From JBBKWQ01 sp037969115 (lineage in GTDB: Bacteria; Actinomycetota; Acidimicrobiia; Acidimicrobiales; Ilumatobacteraceae), in assembly GCA_037969115.1 (NCBI GenBank), contig JBBKWQ010000241.1, positions 1-32,232 on the forward strand: a stretch of DNA of 32,232 nt, written 5' to 3'. The notes below the pieces were generated by a model. The model saw only the letters and a list, made by a program, of their open reading frames with translations, ran no database searches and was not told the DNA's origin. This document shows, one piece after another, positions 7,324 through 15,816 of the stretch. Position 1 is the stretch's first letter. Every line of letters starts with the position of its first letter. The translations under genes were made by a program, and so were the position numbers.

Positions 7324-8172
7324 ATGGCTGCGAACCTTGACCTGTTGGTGGGTGGAGTCGACTTCGGCGAAGGACCCCGCTGGCACGCGGGTCGACTCTG
7401 GTATTCCGACTTCTACCAGCGATCGGTGTACCAGGTCGCCGCGGACGGCACTCGAAGTGCCGTTCACGACGGATTCACCGACCGGCCCGGTGGTCTGGGT
7501 TGGATGCCCGACGGTTCGCTGCTCGTGGTGTCGATGACGGAACGCAAGCTGTTACGCGAGGTCGATGGCGCGTTCGTGCTCCACGCCGACCTGTCCGACC
7601 TGGCCACCGGGCACTGCAACGACATGGTGGTCGATGCGACGGGTAATGCTTACGTGGGCAACTTCGGGTTCGACCTGGAGGGGGGCGGCGAGATCGCCGT
7701 CGCCAAGCTCATCCTCGTTCGACCCGACGGCACCACTGAGGCGGTCGCCGACGAGCTGCTCTTCCCGAACGGTTCGGTGATCACCCCCGACGGCACCACG
7801 TTGATCGTGGGTGAGACGTTCGGTGCGGGCTACACCGCGTTCAAGATTTCCCCCGACGGCACGCTGACCGACCGGCGGCGGTGGGCGGAGGTTCCGGGCA
7901 TGTACCCCGACGGTTGCAGCCTCGACACCGAGGGCGGCATCTGGTTCTCGGACGCCCTCGGTTCACAGGTCGTACGCGTCACCGAAGGCGGCACGATCAC
8001 CGACCGGATCGCCACACCGATGCCGACGTACGCATGCATGCTCGGTGGCGACCATGGCACGACATTGCACATCCTGTGTGCACCCGGCTCGCATCCCGAC
8101 GAGGTCGCCGGCAAAGCGGGCGGGGCGATCTACACGGTCACCGTCGCGCACCCGCACGCCGGGCGGCCTTGA
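7324..8172 (+). CDS. SMP-30/gluconolactonase family lactonase
   Basis: A 282-aa cytoplasmic six-bladed beta-propeller of the SMP-30/gluconolactonase/LRE-like family, which hydrolyses sugar lactones or related esters with one divalent metal. The expected metal and active-site residues are visible: Glu16 (FGEGPRW), Asn99 (HCNDMVVD), Asn149 (FPNGSVITPDG) and Asp196 (YPDGCSLD). The full length fits the family (about 280-300 aa). It is monocistronic on the plus strand, facing the amidohydrolase gene 16 bases beyond its stop. A link with the PQQ sugar dehydrogenase 4 kb away (aldose to lactone to acid) is attractive but they are not in one operon, so substrate is unproven. Confidence 0.88.
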   Translation: MAANLDLLVGGVDFGEGPRWHAGRLWYSDFYQRSVYQVAADGTRSAVHDGFTDRPGGLGWMPDGSLLVVSMTERKLLREVDGAFVLHADLSDLATGHCNDMVVDATGNAYVGNFGFDLEGGGEIAVAKLILVRPDGTTEAVADELLFPNGSVITPDGTTLIVGETFGAGYTAFKISPDGTLTDRRRWAEVPGMYPDGCSLDTEGGIWFSDALGSQVVRVTEGGTITDRIATPMPTYACMLGGDHGTTLHILCAPGSHPDEVAGKAGGAIYTVTVAHPHAGRP

Positions 8173-8188
8173 GCCCGACGACCAGCGA

Positions 8189-9547
8189 TCAGTCGAGCTG
8201 CTGGATCCGGGCGGCGTGGCGAGCGTGCTCGGCAAGCATCTGATCGAGTCGGTCGCTGACGAGCGCGCCATCGCTCACGATCGGCGTGCCGTGCACCACC
8301 GTGTCGCGGGCCGAAACCGGCCCACATCGCAGCCACGCCTCGATGGGATCGGCAATGGCGCCGGCGAACGCCGGACCGGTGAGCGGCCACACCGCCAGAT
8401 CGCCGACCGCACCCACGCCGATGACGCCCAGTTCGCCTGTGCGCCCGAGGCATCCTGCCCCTCCCAGCGTGGCCACTTCCAACATCGTTCGGGCTGTGCC
8501 GGCGGCGGGCCCATTGCGCAGCTTGGCGAGCAGCATCGCCTGCCGTGCCTCCAACCACATCGACGCCGAATCGGCCGATGAGGAACCGTCGACACCGAGA
8601 CCGACTCTGACCCCTGCGGCTCTCAGATCGACCACCGGGGCAATACCCGATGCGAGGATCAGGTTGCTCGACGGGCAGTGCGCCACGCCGATGCCGGCCG
8701 CGCCGAGCCGATGGATCTCGTCGTGGTTCGGCATGACGCAATGCGCCACCCAGGTCCGATCGCTGCACCAGCCTGTTCGCTCGAGATACTCCATCGGCCG
8801 GCACCCGAACGTGGCTAGGCTGAACTCGTCGTCCTCGGCGTTCTCGGCGAAGTGCGTGTGCAGCCTCACGTCGAGTCGTTCCGCAAGCTCGGCAGTGCGC
8901 ACCATCAGCTGTTCGGTCACGCTGAACGGTGAACACGGCGCGAGCGCCACCTGTGTCATCGCACCCCACGATCGATCGTGGTGACGCGCCACCGCCTCTT
9001 CGCTCGCGACGAGGATCTCGTCGTCGTCGGCGACCACATCGTCCGGCGGCAGACCCCCGTCCTTCTCCGACAGCGACATCGAGCCGCGAGTGGGATGGAA
9101 GCGGATACCTAGATCTCGGGCGGCCTCGATCTCGGCAGCGAGGAGGTCGCCGGCACCCCGTGGGTGGAGGTACAGGTGATCGCTCGACGTGGTACACCCC
9201 GAGAGTGCCAACTCGGCGAGCCCGACCCATGCGGAGACGTAGACCGACTCGGGGTCGATGGCCCGCCACAGCGGGTAGAGCGACTGGAGCCAGCCGAACA
9301 ACGGCTTGTCGGTCATCGGCGGAAATGCTCGGGTGAGGTTCTGATACAGGTGATGGTGCGTGTTGATCAGCCCGGGCGTGACGAGGCAGTCCGCTGCGTC
9401 GATCACCACGTTCGCCGGTGGCCCCACACCGACACCGACGCCGTCGATCAGCCCATCGGTGACCGACACCCACCCACCGGCGAGCTCGCGCCGCTCGGCA
9501 TCCATCGTCGCGAGCAGGCGGGCGTTCCGAACGAGCAGATCAACCAC
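8189..9547 (-). CDS. Amidohydrolase, probable 8-oxoguanine deaminase
   Basis: A 452-aa metal-dependent deaminase of the AtzB/TrzN/guanine-deaminase branch. Metal and catalytic residues are in place: His64/His66 (LINTHHHLYQ), His232 and Glu235 (HTHFAE), His269 (WVAHC) and Asp320 (GVDGSSSAD). The overall pattern (LINTHHHLYQNLTRA, then PLFGWLQSLYPLW, then LSGCTTSSDHLYL) matches characterised 8-oxoguanine deaminases, which convert 8-oxoguanine to urate plus ammonia; hydroxyatrazine-type hydrolases are the main alternative. The start chosen is GTG 9547, which overlaps the upstream channel gene by eight bases and gives VVDLLVRNARLL, the usual family N-terminus; upstream in-frame codons only add residues inside the neighbour. 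No separate ribosome binding site is seen, so translational coupling is likely. Confidence 0.85.
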   Translation of the reverse strand: MVDLLVRNARLLATMDAERRELAGGWVSVTDGLIDGVGVGVGPPANVVIDAADCLVTPGLINTHHHLYQNLTRAFPPMTDKPLFGWLQSLYPLWRAIDPESVYVSAWVGLAELALSGCTTSSDHLYLHPRGAGDLLAAEIEAARDLGIRFHPTRGSMSLSEKDGGLPPDDVVADDDEILVASEEAVARHHDRSWGAMTQVALAPCSPFSVTEQLMVRTAELAERLDVRLHTHFAENAEDDEFSLATFGCRPMEYLERTGWCSDRTWVAHCVMPNHDEIHRLGAAGIGVAHCPSSNLILASGIAPVVDLRAAGVRVGLGVDGSSSADSASMWLEARQAMLLAKLRNGPAAGTARTMLEVATLGGAGCLGRTGELGVIGVGAVGDLAVWPLTGPAFAGAIADPIEAWLRCGPVSARDTVVHGTPIVSDGALVSDRLDQMLAEHARHAARIQQLD

Positions 9548-10259
9548 GATGAACGACCAAGGCCTCGTCGGTGACCGCGCTGAGCACGACCACGGCGCGA
9601 TCGCCGTTGTCAAGGTTCAGCACCGCGTGAGTAGCGGTCAGTCGTTCGACGACACCGGTGAAGCCGCCTATCGTGACACGGTCGCCGACATCGAGGTGCT
9701 CGACCACGCTGCGTCCGGCGGCAACCGCAGCCGCGATGTCGCGGCCACCCAGCACGGCAATACCCGCCAACGCGGCCGCCACGCCGAACGCGACGGCGGC
9801 GATGAGAATGTTCAGGATCGTCGTGTCGACACCGAGTTGAGTCAGGGCAAGCACCCCGGCAGCCGAGATCACGATGGTCCGGCTGGCCGACTCGAGCATT
9901 GGTTGTCGCCGGCCGCTGGCGCGGTTGGCGACACGGCCGATCGCCGCCGAAACTGCTCCGGCCAACACGAACCCGGCAATCAGGATGAGCCCTGCGACCG
10001 CGGCACGTGGCAGCCAGGCCAACACGTCGCTGGGAATCGGGCGGAGCGTGTCGGGGCTCGATGACGCCACCGCGGCAATCAGGCCTGCGCTGAGGAACAC
10101 CCAGAACAGCAACGACGCTGCCGGCCGCGCCGCCTGACGGACCGCCTGTCGCCGGGACGGCCGTTCCAGCAATCGCCTGGCGACGACGGCAGTGACCGAG
10201 CCGAGCAGGAGCCCGCCGAGTACCAGGCCGCCTGCCAACCACCATGTCGAGTCCATCAT
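9540..10259 (-). CDS. Small MscS-like mechanosensitive channel protein
   Basis: A 239-aa membrane protein. Five hydrophobic segments are seen (about 5-27, 47-65, 83-108, 127-142, 147-170); the last is the Gly/Ala-rich pore helix typical of MscS (AAVAFGVAAALAGIAVLGGRDI). It is followed by a beta domain starting HLDVGDRVTIGGFTGVVE (188-205), the MscS signature. The protein stops after the beta domain and lacks the large C-terminal alpha/beta cage of E. coli MscS. Such short forms are common in actinobacteria. It starts at ATG 10259 or the adjacent ATG 10256. It overlaps the deaminase gene downstream. Its likely role is relief of osmotic downshock pressure. Confidence 0.78.
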   Translation of the reverse strand: MMDSTWWLAGGLVLGGLLLGSVTAVVARRLLERPSRRQAVRQAARPAASLLFWVFLSAGLIAAVASSSPDTLRPIPSDVLAWLPRAAVAGLILIAGFVLAGAVSAAIGRVANRASGRRQPMLESASRTIVISAAGVLALTQLGVDTTILNILIAAVAFGVAAALAGIAVLGGRDIAAAVAAGRSVVEHLDVGDRVTIGGFTGVVERLTATHAVLNLDNGDRAVVVLSAVTDEALVVHRG

Positions 10260-10422
10260 CCAATTGTGGCAACGGGTTGTGCTGTAATCAGGGATGGTTG
10301 GCCCGCCGACGGCCGCGAACGGCGAAGCAAGAAACTGTCAAGAAGTGTCGCGACTCGCGAACTACATCGGCGTTATTCACGCCAACAGCAGTGTTCTGCA
10401 CGACAGACCCAAGGAGCCCCAG

Positions 10423-11466
10423 TTGCCTGTCTCACCCGCCAAACAACTCGACCCACCTCGCCCAACGCTCGCGGTGGTGACCGAACTGCCACCACCCGGC
10501 GAGGCAGCGAAGTTGCCCGCCGTCGTGTCGTCCGACGCCTTGACACCCGCATCGAAGGGTCGCCAGGTCGGCACGGTGCTGAGCACCGAGTTGGTCGGCG
10601 GGCTTCGATCCGCTCGTCGCCACCTGGCTCGGCCGTCGGCATCGGAAGGGCACCTGCGCACCGAACTCACGATCACCGCGCGGCGCGTCGAGTCGGTGAT
10701 CCGAGCACACCAGGCTCATGATCAAGCCTGGGCTCAGGCCGCAACCTCACTGATCCACGACGCAGGATGCGCGCTCGACGAACGCCGGATTCCCGACGGT
10801 TGGCAGCTGGTGCGGGCAGCCCAAACCGAGTTGCTCGATGGGCTCGACTACCGCAGCCTCGAAGTCGAACGAGCCAACGTGACGGGCGAGGCGCTGGTGC
10901 TCCGCGACCACGCCACGGCCGACGACGAGTCGCGTCTGCGTAGCGAGGTCTGGGCGTTACGGCACACCAAGGACAATTACCGCGCCGAACTCGACCGGCG
11001 CCTCGCCGATGGCGCCCGGGGCTTGTTCCATCGCGGCATCATGCTGCTCGGTGTGCTGGCACTCGGCGCGTTCGGCGTGCTCATGGCAGCGCCGTCGGCC
11101 GACTCAGCCGATGCGCTCGGCAGCATCACTGCGTACCTCACCATCGTCGGTCTCGCCATGACCGGTGCAGCGGTGTCGCATGCACTCTTCACGTCGGAGT
11201 CACGCGGCGCCGCTGCCGTCACGTCGGCCGCCAACCCGTTGCATCTCGTTCTGCTCCGACTCACGTTCGGGGGCGTGGTCGGGCTCTTGGTCGTGGTCCT
11301 CCTGCAAGCAGACATCCAGAACCTCATCAACGTCACCGCCCTCAGCGCCTACCCCTGGGCGATTCTGGGTGGCTTCAGCGAACGCTACGTCGATCGCCTG
11401 ATCGGTCGAGTCGAGCTCGACGCCAAGAGTTCGGCGCTCGAAGCCTGTCGCACCGGCGCCCCGTGA
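10423..11466 (+). CDS. Unknown membrane protein with C-terminal GFSER motif
   Basis: A 347-aa protein I cannot assign. The start is most likely TTG 10423: a strong AAGGAG (10411-10416) sits six bases before it, while the in-frame upstream start at 10294 has none. Residues 1-200 are soluble and charged, mostly helical, and probably cytoplasmic. Three membrane segments follow (about 205-223, 235-255, 272-294), then a short hydrophobic stretch and the motif GGFSERYVDRLIGRVE (316-331). A similar GFSER ending occurs after the last helix of several uncharacterised bacterial membrane proteins. It stands alone on the plus strand between the channel gene and the sigma-Asp23 operon, 163 bases from the divergent channel gene, so a promoter of its own lies in 10260-10422, where I see no clear hexamers. 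Confidence 0.72.
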   Translation: MPVSPAKQLDPPRPTLAVVTELPPPGEAAKLPAVVSSDALTPASKGRQVGTVLSTELVGGLRSARRHLARPSASEGHLRTELTITARRVESVIRAHQAHDQAWAQAATSLIHDAGCALDERRIPDGWQLVRAAQTELLDGLDYRSLEVERANVTGEALVLRDHATADDESRLRSEVWALRHTKDNYRAELDRRLADGARGLFHRGIMLLGVLALGAFGVLMAAPSADSADALGSITAYLTIVGLAMTGAAVSHALFTSESRGAAAVTSAANPLHLVLLRLTFGGVVGLLVVVLLQADIQNLINVTALSAYPWAILGGFSERYVDRLIGRVELDAKSSALEACRTGAP

Positions 11467-11475
11467 CGTGAGCAC

Positions 11476-11508
11476 GGACCGGCACCGCCGATCAGCGGTC
11501 AGCGGTCC
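11476..11508. terminator. Candidate bidirectional hairpin between convergent genes
   Basis: GGACCG (11476-11481) pairs with CGGTCC (11503-11508), and CCGC with GCGG inside, giving an interrupted 10-bp stem around a CGATCA loop. It overlaps the stop of the DUF2273 gene and follows the plus-strand membrane protein gene by about 10 bases. No T-tract is present on either side. Confidence 0.4.
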
Positions 11509-11702
11509 TGGATACGGGTCAACAGCGAGATGAAGAAGTCGGGGCGCTGGAAGACCATGCCGAGCACCCACCCGGCCACGGCCAGACCGAGCACGAGAAG
11601 AACGGCGAGCCCCCCGTAGGCGACCCAAACGATCGCGATCACTGCGCCGAGTGCAGCGCCGATGAGGCCGGTGTTGCGGATGGAACTGCGGATCTCGTCC
11701 AC
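11499..11702 (-). CDS. DUF2273-type small membrane protein of the Asp23 operon
   Basis: A 67-aa protein with two adjacent hydrophobic segments (about 11-28 and 31-51) and a short charged tail. It starts at GTG 11702, six bases after AAGGAG. Size, topology and position directly after AmaP match the DUF2273 proteins found beside Asp23/AmaP in Firmicutes and actinobacteria. It is the last gene of the operon that begins with the ECF sigma factor. Biochemical function is not known for the family; a role at the membrane with Asp23 is inferred. Confidence 0.72.
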   Translation of the reverse strand: MDEIRSSIRNTGLIGAALGAVIAIVWVAYGGLAVLLVLGLAVAGWVLGMVFQRPDFFISLLTRIQDR

Positions 11703-11737
11703 GGTGACTCCTTCGTAGATGTTGGTGATGTCGCGAA

Positions 11738-12286
11738 CTATCGGACGCGGGGCGGGCGGCGATCGAACTCAGCGGTGATCGCGATCGCGATGTCAGGCAA
11801 GCCGAGGTTGATCCAGAAAGGCGTGTCGAGCACCGCACGGGCCTGCGTCTCGACATCGGAGATATCACAACGATCATCGACGCGGACCGTTGCGTGAATA
11901 CGCTTCATCGTGGGCATGACCGCCGTCGCGCCGGTCACTCCCTCGATCGTGCAGAGTTCGTGTTCGACCGCTCGGAGCGCGGCTCGACCCGCGAGATGTG
12001 TGTCGCCGTCATCGGCGCTGTCGACTTCGAGCATGCGGGAAGTTCCTTTCGGGGCGGGGGCAATCTGGGCGGCGATCAATCCGACGGCAAAGAGGCCCAG
12101 GGCTGCGCCGCCGAGCGCGAGAACCCAGTCTGTGTAGTCCGGGTCGAGCATGCGCCCGAGGAAGTCCGCTGTGTCGATGCGCCATCGGCGCCCGATCACA
12201 TCGGTGATCTCCAGGATGAGCAACACCCCGACGGCGAGCACGACGAGCGTCGCGAACAGTTGGGTGAATCGCCGTACGAAGCGCAT
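11738..12286 (-). CDS. amaP: AmaP-like Asp23 membrane anchor
   Basis: A 182-aa protein with two membrane helices near the N-terminus (about 8-29 and 53-74) and a cytoplasmic C-terminal domain (about 105-170) that is related in pattern to Asp23 (RAVEHELCTIEGVTGATAVM, then IHATVRVDDRCDISDVE). AmaP of Staphylococcus anchors Asp23 to the membrane. It starts three bases after the DUF6286-like stop, with GGTGAGAG immediately before the ATG, so tight co-translation is expected. The next gene, DUF2273, follows 35 bases later. Family call by topology, domain pattern and context. Confidence 0.75.
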   Translation of the reverse strand: MRFVRRFTQLFATLVVLAVGVLLILEITDVIGRRWRIDTADFLGRMLDPDYTDWVLALGGAALGLFAVGLIAAQIAPAPKGTSRMLEVDSADDGDTHLAGRAALRAVEHELCTIEGVTGATAVMPTMKRIHATVRVDDRCDISDVETQARAVLDTPFWINLGLPDIAIAITAEFDRRPPRVR

Positions 12287-12289
12287 CTC

Positions 12290-12853
12290 TCACCGCACCC
12301 GATGCCGGGACTTGAGCTTGCGAACATCGACCACGTCGACCGAGCCGATGTGACACGGCAAATGGCGCTCATCGAGCACATCGGCGAGAACACGAACGTG
12401 CTCAGCGGTGGGACCGGTCGCACTGGTGTCGGGGGTGATCAGACGCAGGTCGACTCGCCCGCGACGAGTCACGCGCACCGCGACGTCGACACGACGGTCG
12501 AGGGGTTCGAGGCGACGTTCGAGACTGGCAGCAAGGCTGTCACGATCGATCCGGAACATTCGCCGCCGTGCACCGACCCGCATGGTTCGGTCGTCACGTG
12601 TTCGCCGCCCGGCAAGGAGCCAGGCGGCGAACAACACAACTCCCACGATGACCAATCCGGCCGCCAGAAGAATCGACGGCCCTTCTCTCAACGCTGAGCT
12701 GAAGCGGTCGGTGCGGGAGTTGACCGTGTGCAGATCGACGAGCGGTGTCCAGCCGAAACTGAGGCTCAACCACTGCGCCGCCACCACGAGGATGAGCGCG
12801 CATGTGGCCAGACCGGTGATCCGGGCCAGGACGCGAAACCAGGTGATGGTCAT
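12290..12853 (-). CDS. DUF6286-like two-helix membrane protein of the Asp23 operon
   Basis: A 187-aa protein with membrane helices at about 12-33 and 58-80 and a basic cytoplasmic domain (about 85-187; GARRRMFRIDRDSLAASLERRL, then VDVAVRVTRRGRVDLRLITP) ending in a very basic tail. Actinobacterial Asp23/AmaP clusters commonly carry such DUF6286-containing proteins. The cytoplasmic region has the alternating valine pattern (VDVAVRV, VDLRLI) of an Asp23-like alpha/beta fold. It lies 36 bases after Asp23 and three bases before AmaP. Function is unknown beyond the context. Confidence 0.68.
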   Translation of the reverse strand: MTITWFRVLARITGLATCALILVVAAQWLSLSFGWTPLVDLHTVNSRTDRFSSALREGPSILLAAGLVIVGVVLFAAWLLAGRRTRDDRTMRVGARRRMFRIDRDSLAASLERRLEPLDRRVDVAVRVTRRGRVDLRLITPDTSATGPTAEHVRVLADVLDERHLPCHIGSVDVVDVRKLKSRHRVR

Positions 12854-12889
12854 GCGGGAATCGAGTTCACGAACGCTCGGTGACCGCTC

Positions 12890-13318
12890 CTACTGAACTC
12901 GAGATTCGGTCGGCTTGTCCTCGTCGAAGACGATGTCGTCGACCTCGATGTTGACTTCCTTCACGATCAGTCCGGTGCCCGACTCGATCCGTGCGGTGAC
13001 GTTCTCACGCACCTCTTGAGCGAGGGTCGGAATGGCGTAGCCGTAACGCACCATGATCACGATGTCGATTGCTGTTTCGCGCTTGCCGACCTCGACGTTC
13101 ACGCCCTGAGCGAGCGGCTCCTGACCTGGCGTCACCCGGCTGAGGAGACGACGGAAACCCTTGCCCATGGCGGCGACGCCCTCGACCTCGCGGCAGGCGT
13201 GTCCGGCGAGCTTCGCGACGACGACGTCGGCGACGGTCGTGATTCCTCGATCGGTCTCGAGGGTGAGACCGGTGTCGACCTCGGTGTCGGCTGTACGTGT
13301 TTCGGTTGCTGTGGCCAT
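12890..13318 (-). CDS. Asp23/Gls24 family envelope stress protein
   Basis: A 142-aa cytoplasmic protein. Residues about 20-130 match the Asp23/YloU family: TDRGITTVADVVVAKLAGHA, CREVEGVAAMGKG, VNVEVGKRETAIDIVIMVRYG and then IPTLAQEVRENVTARIE. In Staphylococcus Asp23 coats the membrane through AmaP and responds to alkaline or cell-wall stress. A good site (AGGAGAG) lies just before ATG 13318. It is the first Asp23-type gene after the sigma factor and its partner, and is followed by DUF6286-like, AmaP and DUF2273 in the same direction. The 113-base gap upstream (13319-13431) may hold a second promoter, but I find no clear hexamers. Confidence 0.88.
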   Translation of the reverse strand: MATATETRTADTEVDTGLTLETDRGITTVADVVVAKLAGHACREVEGVAAMGKGFRRLLSRVTPGQEPLAQGVNVEVGKRETAIDIVIMVRYGYAIPTLAQEVRENVTARIESGTGLIVKEVNIEVDDIVFDEDKPTESRVQ

Positions 13319-13431
13319 TACTTCTCTCCTGACGGGTTCGCTCAGCTTCGCTGGCTGGAGTTTGTTGACATCTGTTCTGACGGCGTGGCAGCCAGGAAGT
13401 CGCGCTCAACCTCGCATCCGACCGGCGGCCA

Positions 13432-13743
13432 TCAACGCTGGTCGGGGTCAGTGAAGGTGCGCACAGTGTCGATTCCCAGTCCGAGCAGGCCGAACAGAGT
13501 GCCAACCCGCTCCAGGTCGCCAACGCGGTCCCGGACCGCCGCGGTGGTCCGAACGGAGAATCCAGGCTCGGGTTCGACAGCGGCGTGAAGCGCCGCAGCC
13601 GTCGTGGCCGGCAATTGCGTGATCTCATCGAGACGTGCGGTCACGTCGTCGTCATCGAGGAATTTGGCAACGCGGGACGGTCGCCCGGTGCGCGCCCACG
13701 ACTCGAGGTCGGCGTCCGAAGGTCGGCGACGTGGCAGCCTCAT
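13432..13743 (-). CDS. Small soluble protein translationally coupled to the ECF sigma factor
   Basis: A 103-aa protein starting at ATG 13743, which shares ATGA with the stop of the sigma factor gene, so the two are translated together. It begins with a basic stretch (RLPRRRPSD), is rich in Asp, Arg and Thr, and has no membrane helix and no His/Cys zinc-binding motif. I do not recognise it. Coupling to an ECF sigma factor is typical of anti-sigma factors, but the common ZAS motif is missing; a divergent regulator or a simple operon protein are both possible. Confidence 0.65.
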   Translation of the reverse strand: MRLPRRRPSDADLESWARTGRPSRVAKFLDDDDVTARLDEITQLPATTAAALHAAVEPEPGFSVRTTAAVRDRVGDLERVGTLFGLLGLGIDTVRTFTDPDQR

Positions 13744-14294
13744 TGGTCCATCTCCCTGTGAAGCGCTATTCGCGCTCGGTAGATCTTCGACTTCACGGCC
13801 GACACGGTCGAGCCGGTCGTGACTGCGATCTCTTCGTACGAGAGGTCGTCCACCTCGTGCAACACCAGGAGAAGTCTGGCGTCCTCGTCGAGCGAACCGA
13901 GCGCGTCCCACATCGCAGCGGTCGACTCCTGCCGAACGATCTCATCCTCCACGCCGCCCGGTGCCTCAGCTCGCAGCTCGACAGCGGGGGTGAGCGCGAC
14001 CGTGTGACGCACCTCTGCCGATCGGATGACGCTGAGCGCTGCGTTCTTGGTCACCGTTCGCGCCCAGCGGACGGGAACGTCGTCCTCCCACGAGGGCATC
14101 GACGTCCAAGCCTTCACCAACACTTCCTGAACGACCTCTTCCGCGAGTTGCCTACTCCGCACGATCGAAACGGCGACCCGGTACAGCAGGTCGCCATAGG
14201 TCTCGACCAACCACGCGATCTGTTGATCGGTCGCAGTGCTCGGCTCACCGGTTTCTGTGCTCAACGCTGACGAATCCAACGGCGGACCCGTCAC
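13740..14294 (-). CDS. ECF-type RNA polymerase sigma factor
   Basis: A 184-aa sigma-70 family factor with only regions 2 and 4. Region 2 is about 28-95 (YGDLLYRVAVSIVRSRQLAEE, then VRWARTVTKNAALSVIR); region 4 is about 125-180 (ALGSLDEDARLLLVLHEVDDLSYEEIA, then helix-turn-helix GSTVSAVKSKIYRARIALH). It starts at GTG 14294; no strong ribosome binding site is seen. It is the first gene of an operon with a coupled 103-aa protein and then Asp23, DUF6286-like, AmaP and DUF2273. The obvious inference is that it drives an envelope-stress response including its own operon. The ligand or stress sensed is not visible. Confidence 0.9.
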   Translation of the reverse strand: MTGPPLDSSALSTETGEPSTATDQQIAWLVETYGDLLYRVAVSIVRSRQLAEEVVQEVLVKAWTSMPSWEDDVPVRWARTVTKNAALSVIRSAEVRHTVALTPAVELRAEAPGGVEDEIVRQESTAAMWDALGSLDEDARLLLVLHEVDDLSYEEIAVTTGSTVSAVKSKIYRARIALHREMDQ

Positions 14295-14376
14295 GGCGAT
14301 GCGATCTCGAACATCAGCCTCACACTGATCTCTAATGACGGCGGCCGGGAGAAGTCGCGGCTCATGGCCCGATCGC

Positions 14377-15738
14377 TCAGCGAAGCGATTCGATGATGGC
14401 TGCGAGGTCGTCGATGGTGGTCAACGGGTTGACGATGCAGTAGCGCAACACGGTCTCGCCGTTCCACGACGTGGGCACGAGGAAGGCGGTCTGCTCTGCC
14501 AGCTGCTGATCGCTCCATGCCTGGTATTGCTCGGGCGTCCATCCGATGCGGCGGAACACGGCGATCGACAGCTCGGGTTCCACCACGAGCTCGCAGTGCT
14601 CGGACTCGCGAATGAGCTGCGCTCCCTCGTGAGCGACGCGCAACGTGGTTTCCACTGCCTCGCTGTAGGCGTTCGTGCCGTAGGTCGCCAGGCTGAACCA
14701 GAGCGGCAGGCCTCGGGCTCGTCGCGACAGGTGATGGGCATAATCACTCGCGTTCCACGTACCGTCCTCGAGCACGTCGAGATACTCGGCATGCTGAGTG
14801 TGCGCAGCCTTTGCGATCCGCGGGTCGCGGTAGAGCAATGCGCAGCAGTCGAACGGGGCGAACAACCATTTGTGGGGGTCGACGATGAAACTGTCGGCAC
14901 GTTCGATGCCGTCGAAGAGCTGACGGACGCTCGGAGCGGCCAGCGCCGCTCCGCCGTACGCACCGTCGACGTGGAACCAGAGTTCGCGCTCGGCGCAGAC
15001 GTCGGCCGTACCGGCGAGATCGTCGACGATGCCGGCATTCGTTGTCCCCGACGTGGCGACCACGGCAAACAGCCGGTCGCGGTCGATGTCGTCGAGCGCG
15101 GCGACCGTGTCGGCGAGTGCGGCGCCGTTCATGCGACCAGCGTCGTCAGCCGGAACCTTGACCACATCGGCATCCATGGCGCGCGCAGCCTGGCCGATCG
15201 AGGAGTGCGCTCCCGACGAGGTGACGATCAGACCCCGAGTTCGGTCGTGGGCGCCGTCGACACAATGACGCCAATGCCAACGAGCCGCCACCAGTGCGCT
15301 CAGGTTCCCTGCCGTGCCGCCGCTGACGAACACGCCGCCGGCCTCGGGTGGCAGACCGGCGAGATCAGAGATCCAGCGGAGCGCCTCGTTCTCTGCGAAC
15401 ACCGCACCGCCGCCTTCGAGCCACGATCCGGCATACACACTCGACGCGCCGACGACGAGGTCGAACAAGATCGAGGCCTCGGTCGGCGCGGCGGGAACGA
15501 ACGAGAGGAACCGGGGATGATCGATCGAGATGCACGCCGGGGCGAGCACATCACCGAACACCCGCAGCGCCTCGAGTCCGCCAACGCCCGCCGAGGTGAT
15601 CGTGCGCCCGGCCAAGGCCTTCAGCTCGTCATAGGTGCGAGGGCCATCGAGTGGCGGTGGGTCCAGCCGTATCCGATCGACCGCGTAGCGAACGACTGCT
15701 TGTGTGAGCACCTCGGCTGAGGAGTCATGACGGTGCAT
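14377..15738 (-). CDS. PLP-dependent group II decarboxylase (aromatic amino acid/glutamate type)
   Basis: A 453-aa type II PLP decarboxylase. Counting from ATG 15738: SGGTAGNLSAL (139-149), a PLP-stacking His in SSGAHSSIGQAA (His178), ATSGTTNAG (228-236), HVDGAYGG with Asp258 (256-263) and the Schiff-base lysine Lys290 in DPHKWLF. This family decarboxylates aromatic L-amino acids, histidine, glutamate or 2,4-diaminobutyrate; motif reading alone cannot choose. A GTG at 15741 directly before the ATG is an alternative start. There is no clear ribosome binding site. A RidA gene lies close upstream, consistent with PLP enzymes that release reactive enamines. The 76 bases on to the small membrane gene and the 82 bases to the sigma gene show nothing distinctive. 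Confidence 0.88.
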   Translation of the reverse strand: MHRHDSSAEVLTQAVVRYAVDRIRLDPPPLDGPRTYDELKALAGRTITSAGVGGLEALRVFGDVLAPACISIDHPRFLSFVPAAPTEASILFDLVVGASSVYAGSWLEGGGAVFAENEALRWISDLAGLPPEAGGVFVSGGTAGNLSALVAARWHWRHCVDGAHDRTRGLIVTSSGAHSSIGQAARAMDADVVKVPADDAGRMNGAALADTVAALDDIDRDRLFAVVATSGTTNAGIVDDLAGTADVCAERELWFHVDGAYGGAALAAPSVRQLFDGIERADSFIVDPHKWLFAPFDCCALLYRDPRIAKAAHTQHAEYLDVLEDGTWNASDYAHHLSRRARGLPLWFSLATYGTNAYSEAVETTLRVAHEGAQLIRESEHCELVVEPELSIAVFRRIGWTPEQYQAWSDQQLAEQTAFLVPTSWNGETVLRYCIVNPLTTIDDLAAIIESLR

Positions 15739-15816
15739 CACAGCAGTGTGACAGGTATTGATCGCACTCTCGGCCTGCTCGCGACTCAGCCTGTCGACAG
15801 GCCGGGCCGGATTCGG

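Noticed and set aside
10294..10422. ATG 10294 as the start of the unknown membrane protein gene
   Set aside because: No ribosome binding site, and the added residues look random, while TTG 10423 has AAGGAG six bases upstream.
14335..15720. Long plus-strand open frame (about 460 codons) opposite the PLP decarboxylase
   Set aside because: The minus-strand frame has all PLP motifs; this one has none and is Arg/Gly/Asp-rich.
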